Made by a program: the position numbers and the translations under genes
Notes under the pieces: model-generated
Seen by the model: the letters and a program-made list of their open reading frames with translations, nothing else
What the model was told of the DNA's origin: nothing
Databases searched by the model: none
Assembly (NCBI GenBank): GCA_011390265.1
Contig: JAABSU010000008.1
Span: forward strand, 1 to 33,361
DNA length: 33,361 bases
Source of the DNA: Spirulina sp.
GTDB lineage: Bacteria; Cyanobacteriota; Cyanobacteriia; Cyanobacteriales; Spirulinaceae
Direction: 5' to 3'
Part shown: piece by piece, positions 14,975 through 23,340 of the stretch
How the letters are laid out: every line of letters begins with the position of its first letter
Numbering within the stretch: the first letter of the stretch is position 1

Positions 14975-15922
14975 CTAACCTTTTGCCAGCAACGATAACA
15001 GCAAACATTCCCAGACGAGGCGGGGTTGCCCGTAGCCCAACAGGGCGCGGCGGGCTTGTTCAAACCCTTGAAGACGAAAGCGATCGCGCCGTTGCTGCCA
15101 ATCCTCCTGTTGCCAATAGTTCAAGAGCCACAGTTGGGCCTCCGGTTCAAGATCACTCGCTAGGGCTTTGGCTTGAAGCAGGGCTTGCTTAGGGGTTTTG
15201 GGGGGGTCTTGGCTGAGGGCAAGCAAGGGGGCGGGGATCGTTTCTCGCTGGCCCCAAGCCTCCAAGGCTGCTCCGGGACTGCCTTGGGCTAAATTGAGCA
15301 GCGTGGTTTCCTGGATGATTTCCGGTTGCAGGGGCGTTAAGACGGTGATTAAATCCCCTTGGGAGAGGCGATAGAAGGGGATGCGCTGACAGCGGGAAAC
15401 GAGGGTGGGCAGGAGAGCTTCAGGACTGGGGGCAATCAGAATTAGCGTGGCCCGGCCTGGCTCCTCCAAGGTTTTCAACAGCGCATTGGCAGCCCCTTCC
15501 GCCATGGTTTGGGCCGATTCCAGGACAATCACCGATCGCACCGCTTCTAGGGGAGGACGGGCGAGGAATTCGGTGATTTCGCGAATTTGCTCAATGCGGA
15601 TCTGGGGGGGCGTTTTCCGCTTTAAACCCGCCGCTTCTGCCTCCTGGGGCGTGAACCGTTTGCCCTGGTGTTGATAGGTGGGTTCCACCCAAAAGAAATC
15701 AGGGTGATTGCGGGCGGCCACCTTCTGGGTAATGCGGGGATGGTGTTCAGGGGGTTGGTGTTGGCAGAGGAGTTGACTGCTGAAAATGGCCGCTACCCGG
15801 GCCCGGCCCACGCCAGGGGGGCCAGCAAAAAGATAGGCCGGAGCGAGGCGATCGCGGGCCAGGGCCGCCTCCAATAGCGTAATTGCCGCCCCCTGACCCC
15901 GCAACGCCTCAAACCCCGCCAT
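14975..15922 (-). CDS. holB: DNA polymerase III subunit delta'
   Basis: 315 aa from the ATG whose last base overlaps the stop of the upstream amidase gene (TAATG), favouring translational coupling over the 342-aa ORF in the track. The protein starts MAGFEALRGQGAAITLLEAAL, then LAPAYLFAGPPGVGRARVA, a P-loop with Arg replacing the catalytic Lys, as expected for the ATP-inactive delta' clamp-loader subunit. EGAANALLKTLEEPG and the LVSRCQRIPFYRL (SRC) motif are characteristic of the clamp-loader AAA+ fold. It acts in the gamma complex loading the sliding clamp. The C-terminus LLGYGQPRLVWECLLLSLL is typical of cyanobacterial HolB. Confidence 0.93.
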   Translation of the reverse strand: MAGFEALRGQGAAITLLEAALARDRLAPAYLFAGPPGVGRARVAAIFSSQLLCQHQPPEHHPRITQKVAARNHPDFFWVEPTYQHQGKRFTPQEAEAAGLKRKTPPQIRIEQIREITEFLARPPLEAVRSVIVLESAQTMAEGAANALLKTLEEPGRATLILIAPSPEALLPTLVSRCQRIPFYRLSQGDLITVLTPLQPEIIQETTLLNLAQGSPGAALEAWGQRETIPAPLLALSQDPPKTPKQALLQAKALASDLEPEAQLWLLNYWQQEDWQQRRDRFRLQGFEQARRALLGYGQPRLVWECLLLSLLAKG

Positions 15923-17571
15923 TACCAGCGGGCGCGGTAGGGGCGAATATCCAAGTGGAGCAGGTTGGGATAGTGGGTGTAGGTTCCCATGCCGCCGGGC
16001 CAATCCTGCAACCGCGCCGCCATTTGCCGGCCCGTCATCCCAGAGCGCAACAGATCCACCGCTTCCCCGGTGAGGTGGCGGGAATTCCTGGCCCCCCCAG
16101 CCCGACTATTCCAGGGTTCAGGGCGATACCAACTGGTGACGGTCATCGAGAAACCCCCCAACCGGGCCCGCACCTCCTGAAGCCGTTGGGCAAGGGCGAT
16201 AATATTATCCACATGGGATTTAAACCGAGGAATCCGCTGGCCATTGTGGAGGGCTTCCCGCCAGGTGAAATTGCCATTGGGAATAATCGGGTTGTTGAGA
16301 TAGAACGTGCTGGTATAGCCAGGGAGGTTAAAGGCATCGGCGCGGGTTTGCACCTGGGGAGCCTCCTCCACGGGGGTTTCGACGACCAACGGCTCTCCTC
16401 CTTCCCAAATTTCCACATGATCGCTAAAGGCATACCAGGTGTTAAACCCTTTAAACGTCACATTGTTAAAGGCAGCGCGGACATGATTCCCTTCTTCCGC
16501 CCAACTATGGAGGGGGATTTCTTCCCCTTGCTTGATTTCGTGTTTGAGGTTGGGGTCGGTGATTTGGTTACTATCGAGGGTGCTTTGCTTGAGAACGGTA
16601 TCCCGGATAATTTTTAAAGAGAGGGCGGGAATGGGTTGGCCCATCAGCAGACCCCAGGTTTGGGGGCCAACAATGCCATCGACGGTGACATTTTGCTGCT
16701 GCTGGAAATTTTTAACCACTTCGTTGAGGCGATCGTCATAAACCCCCGTCACTGTCACGCCGAGGCGGTATTCCAAATAACGCACTGCCGACCCTTCCGC
16801 ATGGTTGGGGCGTAGTACCGGCTGGGAGAGAATTTCGTCGAGGGCTTTCCAGGTGAGGGAAACCGGTTGTCCGGTGGCGTTAATCCCCATCAGTTGATGG
16901 AAGCGTTGGGTGGCGGATTGGGTGGCGGGGCCGGTGATGCCATCTTCTCCCAGGGAGCGATTATTGCTGTCGGGGATTTGGAGTTTATTGAGGGATTGTT
17001 GCAACTTGAGGACTTGGTTATCTCGGCCGCCGGTGCCGGGGGCGGCGGGGGCATCCGGGAGGCGACCGGCAAGGCCGCGGACAATGGCATTGACCATATC
17101 CTCGGTGTTGTAGAGCTTCATGTCTCGCTCAGAGTCAATGAAGCAGCATTCCACCAAAATGGCGGGCATATTCGTGCTGCGGAGGACAAAGAGGTGAGAG
17201 CCGTTTTTGATCTGGCGGTTGGAGAAGCCGAGGGCGACGATGTTGTTGAGGATGGGTTGGGCAATGCGACGACCAGCATCGCTGATGGCGTAAATTTCTG
17301 TGCCGTGGGCGTTGCCGTTGAAGGCGTTGAAGTGTATCGAGATGAGTACATCGACGTTGTTGGCATTGGCGGTGTTGACTCGCTTGCGCAGGGAGTCCAT
17401 GACGCTGGTGGCACTGGTGGGCGTACAGTTCACGGCTTCATGACCGAGGGCCCGCAATTTGTTGATGACCTGGGTTCCCACTTCGCGGGTCAGGCGATCC
17501 TCGCTCCCATAGCGGGAGGATGCACCAACATCAGGGGGGGCGTTGTGTCCCATATCAATGCCATATTTCAT
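15922..17571 (-). CDS. N-acetylmuramoyl-L-alanine amidase with peptidoglycan-binding and M15 peptidase domains
   Basis: 549 aa from the ATG with an AGGAG eight bases upstream; the track's longer start has no such site. Residues 1-180 are Amidase_3: GIDMGHNAPPD, the Glu in GSEDRLTREVG, SIHFNAFNGNAHGTEIY and AILVECCFID provide the Zn and catalytic residues. Residues 185-310 contain two PG_binding_1-like units (LKLQQSLNKLQI..DGITGPATQSA and VKNFQQQQNVTVDGIVGPQTWG). A linker near 330-400 has a TWYAFSDHVEIWEGG strand-rich segment. The last 120 residues are an M15A-type D,D-peptidase: NSRHLTGEAVDLL and NLLHLDIRPY supply His, Asp and His. No signal peptide is seen. It is probably a peptidoglycan hydrolase with two cutting activities. 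Confidence 0.9.
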   Translation of the reverse strand: MKYGIDMGHNAPPDVGASSRYGSEDRLTREVGTQVINKLRALGHEAVNCTPTSATSVMDSLRKRVNTANANNVDVLISIHFNAFNGNAHGTEIYAISDAGRRIAQPILNNIVALGFSNRQIKNGSHLFVLRSTNMPAILVECCFIDSERDMKLYNTEDMVNAIVRGLAGRLPDAPAAPGTGGRDNQVLKLQQSLNKLQIPDSNNRSLGEDGITGPATQSATQRFHQLMGINATGQPVSLTWKALDEILSQPVLRPNHAEGSAVRYLEYRLGVTVTGVYDDRLNEVVKNFQQQQNVTVDGIVGPQTWGLLMGQPIPALSLKIIRDTVLKQSTLDSNQITDPNLKHEIKQGEEIPLHSWAEEGNHVRAAFNNVTFKGFNTWYAFSDHVEIWEGGEPLVVETPVEEAPQVQTRADAFNLPGYTSTFYLNNPIIPNGNFTWREALHNGQRIPRFKSHVDNIIALAQRLQEVRARLGGFSMTVTSWYRPEPWNSRAGGARNSRHLTGEAVDLLRSGMTGRQMAARLQDWPGGMGTYTHYPNLLHLDIRPYRARW

Positions 17572-17708
17572 CGGAAAACTCCTGTAAAAATCCGCTAGAA
17601 GGGTTGAGGGGCGATCGCCTCTAGCCCAGGGCAATGCACTCCACCCCCCACCATACTAGAGAGAGCAACGCCTGGATCAATCAAAATTAACCCAGAGCAA
17701 GGCGATCG

Positions 17709-18083
17709 CTACCAACTCAAGGCTTCCACAATCAAGTCCCCCAATCTTACCGGATCAAAGGGTTTGGTGAGCACGGCTTTCACCCCCAATTCGGCGTAGC
17801 GGCGTTGCTCGGCGGCTTGGACTTTCGCCGTTAAGAAAATAACGGGAATGGTCTGGGTGTGGGGATCCTCCTGTAATAAAGCCCAGGTGGCCGGGCCGTC
17901 GAGATCCGGCATCATCACATCCAGCAAAATGGCATCCGGGCGCTGCTCCCGGGCCAGGGCCAAGCCCGCACCCCCCGATGCTGCCGTTAGCACTTGCCAA
18001 TCCTGATTAATTTCTAAACTCAACTGGGCAACGGCGCGGATGTCGGCTTCGTCATCAATAATTAAAATCGTTCGATTTCCCAT
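17709..18083 (-). CDS. Receiver-only response regulator (CheY-like)
   Basis: 124 aa, a single receiver domain. The acidic pair is in ILIIDDEADIR, the phospho-acceptor Asp in AILLDVMMPDLDGP, the conserved Thr in VIFLTAKV and the Lys in VLTKPFD, so all key residues are present. No output domain follows, so it presumably works through protein contacts or phosphotransfer. A second receiver gene lies 84 bp upstream on the same strand. The cognate kinase is not in the window. Confidence 0.93.
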   Translation of the reverse strand: MGNRTILIIDDEADIRAVAQLSLEINQDWQVLTAASGGAGLALAREQRPDAILLDVMMPDLDGPATWALLQEDPHTQTIPVIFLTAKVQAAEQRRYAELGVKAVLTKPFDPVRLGDLIVEALSW

Positions 18084-18167
18084 GGCATTTGCTCACAACA
18101 GCCCCAAGGATAGAATTGTACCAAGTCTGGCCAAATTCCTTGCAGGTCTGGGGGCAGACCGGAGGGA

Positions 18168-18626
18168 TTAGCCTAACCACTGGGACAAGAGGGCCACCAG
18201 TTGATCACAATCAAAGGGTTTAGCGATGATCCCGTCAACACCACAGCTTAACAAGGATTGGCGATCGCTCCGTCGCACCCGATCCACCATCACCACTAAG
18301 CCAGTTTCCCCAGAATCACGGAGTGGCTGAAACGGAATCAGGCAATGGGAACGGGGAATCGTCGCCAGGGGCAGATTGAGGAGTAAGAGCCGAGGGCAGA
18401 GGCTGAGGGCCAGTTTAACCCCAGCATCGTAGGAATCCGTTGCCGTGACCGACCAGGGGGTGGTGACTTCCAAGCTGGTTTGGACAATTTGCCGAATATC
18501 CGGCTCCGGATCGATGATCAGGATATCACAGCGGTCGGGAAGCCGTCGGCGAGAACAGGAGGCTAAGGGAACCGTGGCAGGCTCAAGATTGAAGGACTGA
18601 TGAGTTGGTGCAATGGCTAAACACAT
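18168..18626 (-). CDS. Degenerate receiver-domain protein
   Basis: 152 aa from the ATG that follows an AGGGGAG some 15 bases upstream; the track uses a TTG 33 bases further out. From residue 32 on it is a receiver fold: CDILIIDPEPDIRQIV, then PRLLLLNLPLAT where the phospho-acceptor Asp is Asn, and GIIAKPFDCDQLVALL with the Lys retained. Loss of the Asp suggests a receiver that is not phosphorylated in the usual way. The N-terminal 30 residues show no motif. It may pair with the canonical receiver downstream. Confidence 0.82.
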   Translation of the reverse strand: MCLAIAPTHQSFNLEPATVPLASCSRRRLPDRCDILIIDPEPDIRQIVQTSLEVTTPWSVTATDSYDAGVKLALSLCPRLLLLNLPLATIPRSHCLIPFQPLRDSGETGLVVMVDRVRRSDRQSLLSCGVDGIIAKPFDCDQLVALLSQWLG

Positions 18627-18665
18627 GAAAAGGCGGCACTCCCCTAGGGTAAATCGCAATGATGA

Positions 18666-18693
18666 TTCGATACTCCGGTGCTGGCCCTACAAT
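18666..18693 (+). promoter_or_regulatory. Candidate sigma70-type promoter
   Basis: TTCGAT and TACAAT are separated by 16 bp, with a good -10 match and a weak -35. Transcription would begin about 18700, so the untranslated leader would consist almost entirely of the 11-bp tandem repeats that follow. The assignment is by eye. Confidence 0.35.
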
Positions 18694-18701
18694 AAAGCCA
18701 C

Positions 18702-18732
18702 GTTGTGAAAAAGTTGTGAAAAAGTTGTGAAA
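18702..18732 (+). repeat. 11-bp tandem repeat (GTTGTGAAAAA x 3, last one partial)
   Basis: GTTGTGAAAAA is repeated at 18702, 18713 and 18724 (the last ends GAAAtt) and stops two bases before the ATG of the next gene. It occupies the place where a ribosome binding site would be expected, and no purine-rich Shine-Dalgarno sequence is present. Confidence 0.8.
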
Positions 18733-18734
18733 TT

Positions 18735-19139
18735 ATGGCCGAAACCCCCGATGATCATCGGATCTTGAGCCAAAAGGTGGCAACTGGACTGTTAATGTGG
18801 CTCTTTTTCAGTATTGCTTTTACCTATTTGGGTTATCCGTTCCTACTGAACTTGATTGTGGGGGCTGTGGCTGGGGGGGTGAGTATTTGGATTATGAACT
18901 GGTGGCACAATACTGAAATGACGAGTCCGGCGCTGATGGATGAGAGCGATCGCCGGGCCATGCGCCCCATTGACAGTGGGCCACTCTCCCGCCGTCGCCC
19001 CCATGCCCCTGGTATTGAAGAGGCCCAACAATTACGGATGATTGCGGAAGAAAAACGGCGGCGTAATCCCCAACAGCGCCGCAGTCGTCGTTTACCGATT
19101 CCTGCCTTATTTCGGCGATCGTCCTCCTCCCGTCGTTAG
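18735..19139 (+). CDS. Conserved small membrane protein with basic tail
   Basis: 134 aa. Two hydrophobic segments near residues 17-35 (GLLMWLFFSIAFTYLGYPFL) and 38-55 (LIVGAVAGGVSIWIMNWW) are followed by a long polar, very Arg-rich tail (EEKRRRNPQQRRSRR and FRRSSSSRR). The tail probably lies in the cytoplasm and may bind acidic partners or nucleic acid. I do not recognise the family beyond its resemblance to conserved cyanobacterial hypothetical proteins. The start ATG lies two bases after the 11-bp repeat array. Confidence 0.72.
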   Translation: MAETPDDHRILSQKVATGLLMWLFFSIAFTYLGYPFLLNLIVGAVAGGVSIWIMNWWHNTEMTSPALMDESDRRAMRPIDSGPLSRRRPHAPGIEEAQQLRMIAEEKRRRNPQQRRSRRLPIPALFRRSSSSRR

Positions 19140-19181
19140 GGCCCGCCCCTAAACTTCCTACAATGGAGAAGGATCTGGCCC

Positions 19182-20156
19182 ATGGCCCCGATCCAACTGA
19201 TCAAAAACACGCCTTTGCAAGATATGAAAAGACTTAAACCCCTGTTGAAAACCCTCTTGATGTTGGGTCTGGTGATCCTCCTCAGCTTTGGCCCAGGGGA
19301 TGATGCCCTGGCAGCCCGCAGTGGGGGACGCATGGGGGGAGGCTCCTTCCGTGCCCCGAGCCGCTCCCTCCCCAGTCGCTCCGCTCCCGCTGCTCGTCCC
19401 GGCGGCTATGGCTATGGTGGGGGCTTTGGTTTTCCGTTTTTAATTCCTTTCTTTGGCTTTGGTGGGGGCTTTGGCGGCCTATTTACGCTCTTGATCGGCT
19501 TTACGATCCTCAATTTTGTGATCAATGCTTTCCGCAAAAATGGTTTTGGGGCGAGTGATGATCAAATGGCGGATCCGACGGTGACGGTCGCACAAGTTCA
19601 GGTGGGTTTGCTCGCTGAAGCTCAGGAACTGAAAGCGGATTTGGCGGAATTGGCCCGTGCCGCTGACACCGGCACCAGTAGCGGTCGCGCTCAACTGCTT
19701 CAATCTACGGGCCTGGCGCTGCTACGCCATCCAGATTACTGGGTTTACGGCGCAACCCGGAACCAAAGCACGGCCTTGAGTGCCGCTGAGTCCCAATTCA
19801 ATCAATTGGCCCTCACGGAACGAAGTAAATTCACCGCTGAAACCCTGTCCAACGTCGATCGCCAACTCCAACAGTTGGAACTCAAAGCTAAGGAGAAAGC
19901 GGATTCTTTGGCCCAAGAGGTGCGGGCCGAAGTGGGGGAATACCTCGTGGTAACGCTGATTGTTGGGGTTGAGGGGAAACTCGAACTCCCGAAGGTCAAT
20001 GATACAACGAGCTTAAAGCAGGCCGTTCAGCAGATTAGTGGTGTCGGGGGCGATCGCCTCCTCGCCGTCGAAATTCTCTGGACACCCCAAGCCGCAGAGG
20101 ACACCCTCACCACCGAGGATATCCTCGCCTATTACCCCGATCTGAACCTGATTTAA
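19182..20156 (+). CDS. DUF1517 domain-containing protein
   Basis: 324 aa. The N-terminus has a basic stretch and a hydrophobic helix (LLKTLLMLGLVILLSFG) resembling a signal anchor, then ALAARSGGRMGGGSFRAPSRS, a Gly-rich segment, and a second hydrophobic segment (LFTLLIGFTILNFVINAF). From about residue 130 follows the soluble DUF1517 domain: DPTVTVAQVQVGLLAEAQ, LQSTGLALLRHPDYWVYG, and VGEYLVVTLIVG to the C-terminal EDILAYYPDLNLI. The family is conserved in cyanobacteria and chloroplasts; its role is unknown. An internal ATG at 19224 (MKRLKPLL) is an alternative start; AGAAGG upstream of 19182 favours the longer form. Confidence 0.87.
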   Translation: MAPIQLIKNTPLQDMKRLKPLLKTLLMLGLVILLSFGPGDDALAARSGGRMGGGSFRAPSRSLPSRSAPAARPGGYGYGGGFGFPFLIPFFGFGGGFGGLFTLLIGFTILNFVINAFRKNGFGASDDQMADPTVTVAQVQVGLLAEAQELKADLAELARAADTGTSSGRAQLLQSTGLALLRHPDYWVYGATRNQSTALSAAESQFNQLALTERSKFTAETLSNVDRQLQQLELKAKEKADSLAQEVRAEVGEYLVVTLIVGVEGKLELPKVNDTTSLKQAVQQISGVGGDRLLAVEILWTPQAAEDTLTTEDILAYYPDLNLI

Positions 20157-20177
20157 TTCATCAAATGTGCCGAAATT

Positions 20178-20199
20178 CCCCATCCCCTTAGGGGTGGGG
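20178..20199. terminator. GC-rich hairpin between convergent genes
   Basis: CCCCATCCCC-TTA-GGGGTGGGG pairs as 4+1+4 with one bulged T. It lies between the convergent DUF1517 and M16 genes, so it may act as a bidirectional terminator, although no T-run follows on either side. Confidence 0.4.
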
Positions 20200-20204
20200 A
20201 GCCG

Positions 20205-21467
20205 TTATCCCACTAAGGTTTCCCGGGCTGGTTCTGGCCCCACGATCGTAATGTAAGGGGTTTGAAAATAACGTTGAGCAGCGGCTTGAATCTGATCCGG
20301 CGTGACCTGATGCACCGCTGCTTGAAATTGGTGATCAAACTCAATGCCCAGATCGATGATTGTGTACCAGCCAAACAGTTGGGCCAGATCGGCGTTGGTT
20401 TGTTTGCCCAGGGCATACTGCCCCAACAGTTTGTTTTTCGAGGCTTGCAGTTCGGTTTCGGTGAGGGGAACCTGGCACAGTCGCTCAACCTCCGCCACTA
20501 AGCCATCAAAACCCACCTGAGCATTTTCCGGGGCTGTGCCAATGTAGGCGACAAATTGGGATGCACTAAAACGGGTGGGGTAAAAGGCGGAAACATCGTA
20601 GGCCAGGCCCCGCTTTTCCCGTAGCTCCACAAAGAGGCGACTGGATAACCCGCTGCCGAGGTAGGTATTGATCACCTTGAGAGCGATGTAGTCGGGCAAG
20701 TTGTGAACAGCGGGGGCAGGATAGCCCACCATGACGATCGCCTGTTGGGTGGCTTGGTGAAGCCGATGGCTACTGGGGGGCGGCAGGGCGGGAAGTTGGG
20801 GGGCGATGGGTAGGGGGCGATCGGGAATGGGCCAATCCCCAAAGGCGGCGGCAACTTGGGCGATCGCCCGATCCCGCTCAATGCGCCCCGAGAGGCTGAT
20901 CACCAAATTATCGGGGCGAAAATAGGTTTGATGATAGTCCTTGAGATCCGCCGCCGTCAGGCGATCGAGGGTGGCGGGGGTTCCCAAAATTGAAAATCCG
21001 TAGGGGTGATCACCATACATCGCCTGGCGCAGTTGTTGGAAAGCCACACTAAAGGGGCGTTCACTTTGGGCGCGGATATTCTGGAGCGTCAATTGCTGCT
21101 CTAGTTCCACTTCGGCAGGGGGGAAAGTGGGCGATCGCAAAATCTCCGCTGCCAAGTTCAGGATCACGGGGAAATCCGCCGTCACCGTTTTTAAGCCCAG
21201 GGTGAAATAATCCGCAGCGGCATCTGTGCCCAGACTGGCCCCCATGGATTCGATCTGATTGGCAATCTCGGCGGCGGTGAGGCTGTGGGTTCCCTTGGTC
21301 ATCACCGCAGCGAGCAGATGGGAAATGCCTGATTGGTGGGGCTTTTCCCAGCGGCCACCGGCACGGAAAAAACAGCGAGCCGCAATTAAATCGGCGGCTT
21401 GATGGTCAACGGTGATTAGGGTAATCCCGTTGTTTAAACGGGTCAGACTGACGGGTTGGGCAGACAT
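20205..21467 (-). CDS. M16 peptidase family protein, non-catalytic partner
   Basis: 420 aa. The two-domain M16 fold is clear (TRLNNGITLITVDHQAADLIAA, then LKDYHQTYFRPDNLVISLSG), but the zinc motif position reads SGISHLLAAVMTKG, lacking the HxxEH residues. The second half keeps the substrate-binding Arg and Tyr of the partner subunit in LFVELREKRGLAYDVSAFY. Such proteins form heterodimers with a catalytic M16 subunit, here encoded 20 bp upstream on the same strand. The pair resembles mitochondrial processing peptidase alpha/beta and bacterial M16B heterodimers. Confidence 0.9.
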   Translation of the reverse strand: MSAQPVSLTRLNNGITLITVDHQAADLIAARCFFRAGGRWEKPHQSGISHLLAAVMTKGTHSLTAAEIANQIESMGASLGTDAAADYFTLGLKTVTADFPVILNLAAEILRSPTFPPAEVELEQQLTLQNIRAQSERPFSVAFQQLRQAMYGDHPYGFSILGTPATLDRLTAADLKDYHQTYFRPDNLVISLSGRIERDRAIAQVAAAFGDWPIPDRPLPIAPQLPALPPPSSHRLHQATQQAIVMVGYPAPAVHNLPDYIALKVINTYLGSGLSSRLFVELREKRGLAYDVSAFYPTRFSASQFVAYIGTAPENAQVGFDGLVAEVERLCQVPLTETELQASKNKLLGQYALGKQTNADLAQLFGWYTIIDLGIEFDHQFQAAVHQVTPDQIQAAAQRYFQTPYITIVGPEPARETLVG

Positions 21468-21487
21468 GGTGAGGCTAGCAAAGGGGT

Positions 21488-22861
21488 TTAAAGCGATCGC
21501 ATCACCGTGACAGCATAGCAGTCCGGCTTCAGATAATCTTGGGCGATCTGTTGGAGAATTTCCGGGGTCATCTGTTGCACCCGAGTTGGGTATGTGACCG
21601 CCAGTTCCGCTTGGGCAATGGTGTTGTAGTAGCCGTAGAGGCCGGCCAATTGGGCGGGGGTTTCCGTGGAAAAGGCGTAGTCATTGCACAGCAAGCGCTG
21701 CACCCGGCTCAACTCCGTTGGCGCAATGGGTTCCCTTTGCAGCCGCGTCAGGTGATCCTGTAGGACTGCCTCCACCTTCGGTAGGGCTTCCGCTTCTAGC
21801 CAAGCATTAATCGTGATTAAACTGGCGGTTTTTTGGAGGGAAAACTCACAACCGATATCCCAAACCTGTTGTTGCTCCTCTCGTAGATCCCGCACCAGCC
21901 GCGAAGACCGCCCCCCAGCAAGGATCACCGACAGCATATCTAAGCCAATGCCCACATCCATTAAGTCCACACCGGGGCCCGTCCAGGCCAGCATCAGCCG
22001 GGCCTGTTCAAGGCGGGGCAAACGCAGTTCAGTGCGGGTAATTTCCTCGAGTTGGGGTTTGGGGTCGGCCATGACCGGGGGACATTCGGAGCGGACGGCA
22101 AAATGGCAAAAGGCCTCACTGACGAGGGCGATCGCCGCTTCCCGCTCCATGCCCCCCACCATTACCACGGTCATATTTTCCGGTTGATAATGGGTGCGAT
22201 GGAAGCAGCGCATTTGATGGGGCGATCGCTGCCGCACCTGATCCGCCGTACCCAAAATCGAGCGCCCGTAGGGAGATTGCCCATAAATCGTTTCACACAG
22301 CGCCTGAAACCCCAACCAGTCCGGGTCATCATGGCAACCATGGATCTCTTCAATCACCACATCCATCTCCCGGCCAAACTCCTCATCGGGAATAGCTGCA
22401 TGGAGGAGGATATCTGCAAAGTAAGGCAGAGTTTGGGGGATGTATTCCGCTGCGGTGGTGATAAAAAAGTGGGCATAGTCGTGGCTTGTGGCCGCATTTG
22501 TGCCGCCGCCACTGGTTTCAATAATCCAGTCAAATTCTCCGGGGCGGACTGCTTCGCTCCCCTTAAAGATCATATGCTCTAAAAAATGAGCCATGCCATG
22601 CCAATCCTGAGGTTCGGCATTGGCTCCCGCCCTCACCCAAACATCCACCGCGACCACAGGCGTTGCTGGCAAATATTGATGAATGAGCGTTAAACCATTA
22701 CTGAGACGAATGGCCTCGGCAGGGAAGAGGGGGGCTTTGCACAGGTTGGAGAGTTGTTGCAATGGCTTTATATGGATCGATAAGGTGAGGGCATCGTAAT
22801 ATTGGTAGTTTAGCCTTGACGGCAATTCCCGTTTGATCGATCCGATACAAAATTGCCCCAT
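21488..22861 (-). CDS. M16 zinc metallopeptidase, catalytic subunit
   Basis: 457 aa. The inverted zinc motif HxxEH is present in GMAHFLEHMIFKGS, and the distal Glu lies in MDVVIEEIHG, followed by PYGRSILGTADQVRQRS and TVVMVGG, as in the beta/MPP-like subunits. The first 45 residues have no clear homology and the true start may be further in. The next gene, 20 bp downstream, encodes the zinc-less partner, so the two probably form one operon and one heterodimer that degrades or processes peptides. No signal peptide is obvious. Confidence 0.92.
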   Translation of the reverse strand: MGQFCIGSIKRELPSRLNYQYYDALTLSIHIKPLQQLSNLCKAPLFPAEAIRLSNGLTLIHQYLPATPVVAVDVWVRAGANAEPQDWHGMAHFLEHMIFKGSEAVRPGEFDWIIETSGGGTNAATSHDYAHFFITTAAEYIPQTLPYFADILLHAAIPDEEFGREMDVVIEEIHGCHDDPDWLGFQALCETIYGQSPYGRSILGTADQVRQRSPHQMRCFHRTHYQPENMTVVMVGGMEREAAIALVSEAFCHFAVRSECPPVMADPKPQLEEITRTELRLPRLEQARLMLAWTGPGVDLMDVGIGLDMLSVILAGGRSSRLVRDLREEQQQVWDIGCEFSLQKTASLITINAWLEAEALPKVEAVLQDHLTRLQREPIAPTELSRVQRLLCNDYAFSTETPAQLAGLYGYYNTIAQAELAVTYPTRVQQMTPEILQQIAQDYLKPDCYAVTVMRSL

Positions 22862-23051
22862 TGGTGAGGAATATCACGGCAGAGGCGTTCCGGAGATCAC
22901 CGATGGGGCGTAATGTTCATCAGTCTTGGCCTGTAACCGCCGTCAATCCTCGAACCCACGAAACTCACAGCAAGTACCTCAGGGAAATCACCCCGATCCG
23001 GCCTTAAAAACGAGAGGATAGGACTAAGCAACCCATGGAGGTCTGGATGCC

Positions 23052-23258
23052 ATGACCCCGATCGAACTCGTTCCCGGTGCAATCTACGAAATTCTCGCCT
23101 CAGTGGCTGAGACTGGTGTTTTAACCCTCAGCGATCGCTATGGTCTGATGGCAGCCGTTCTAGATGAAGCCTTAGCTCCTGAAGAACGCCGTACCGTCGA
23201 TCGCATCCTGCGGGCGGTGCTGCGGGGCCGGATCCGAATCAGTCAGTCTTTTGGCTGA
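23052..23258 (+). CDS. Conserved small cyanobacterial protein
   Basis: 68 aa: an N-terminal PIELVPGAIYEILASVAETGVLTLSDRYGL followed by AAVLDEALAPEERRTVDRILRAVLRGRIRI. It looks like a compact helical protein with an acidic middle and basic C-terminus. It resembles short conserved hypotheticals common in cyanobacteria; no function is known to me. A GGAGG-like sequence (catggaggtctgg) precedes the ATG. The putative promoter region lies opposite the divergent M16 operon. Confidence 0.7.
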   Translation: MTPIELVPGAIYEILASVAETGVLTLSDRYGLMAAVLDEALAPEERRTVDRILRAVLRGRIRISQSFG

Positions 23259-23306
23259 AGCATTTCGCCCTTTAGACGGATTTAGCAAAAAACTTTTGAA
23301 AATCCC

Positions 23307-23334
23307 TTGACAAATCTCAATTAAACGTTACTCT
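23307..23334 (+). promoter_or_regulatory. Candidate promoter of a short RNA
   Basis: A perfect -35 TTGACA is followed after 16 bp by TACTCT, which keeps three of the six -10 consensus bases. The overlapping direct repeat GTTACTCTGTTAC could bind a regulator. A transcript starting near 23341 would run into the hairpin at 23365-23405. Confidence 0.35.
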
Positions 23335-23340
23335 GTTACT

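Noticed and set aside
15883-17598. Long plus-strand ORFs (244 and 243 aa) opposite the amidase gene
   Set aside because: Antisense shadows of the amidase/M15 gene; no motif, and the minus-strand gene has zinc ligands and a ribosome binding site.
18702-18734. CRISPR-like or other array from 11-bp repeats
   Set aside because: The units are contiguous without spacers and too short.
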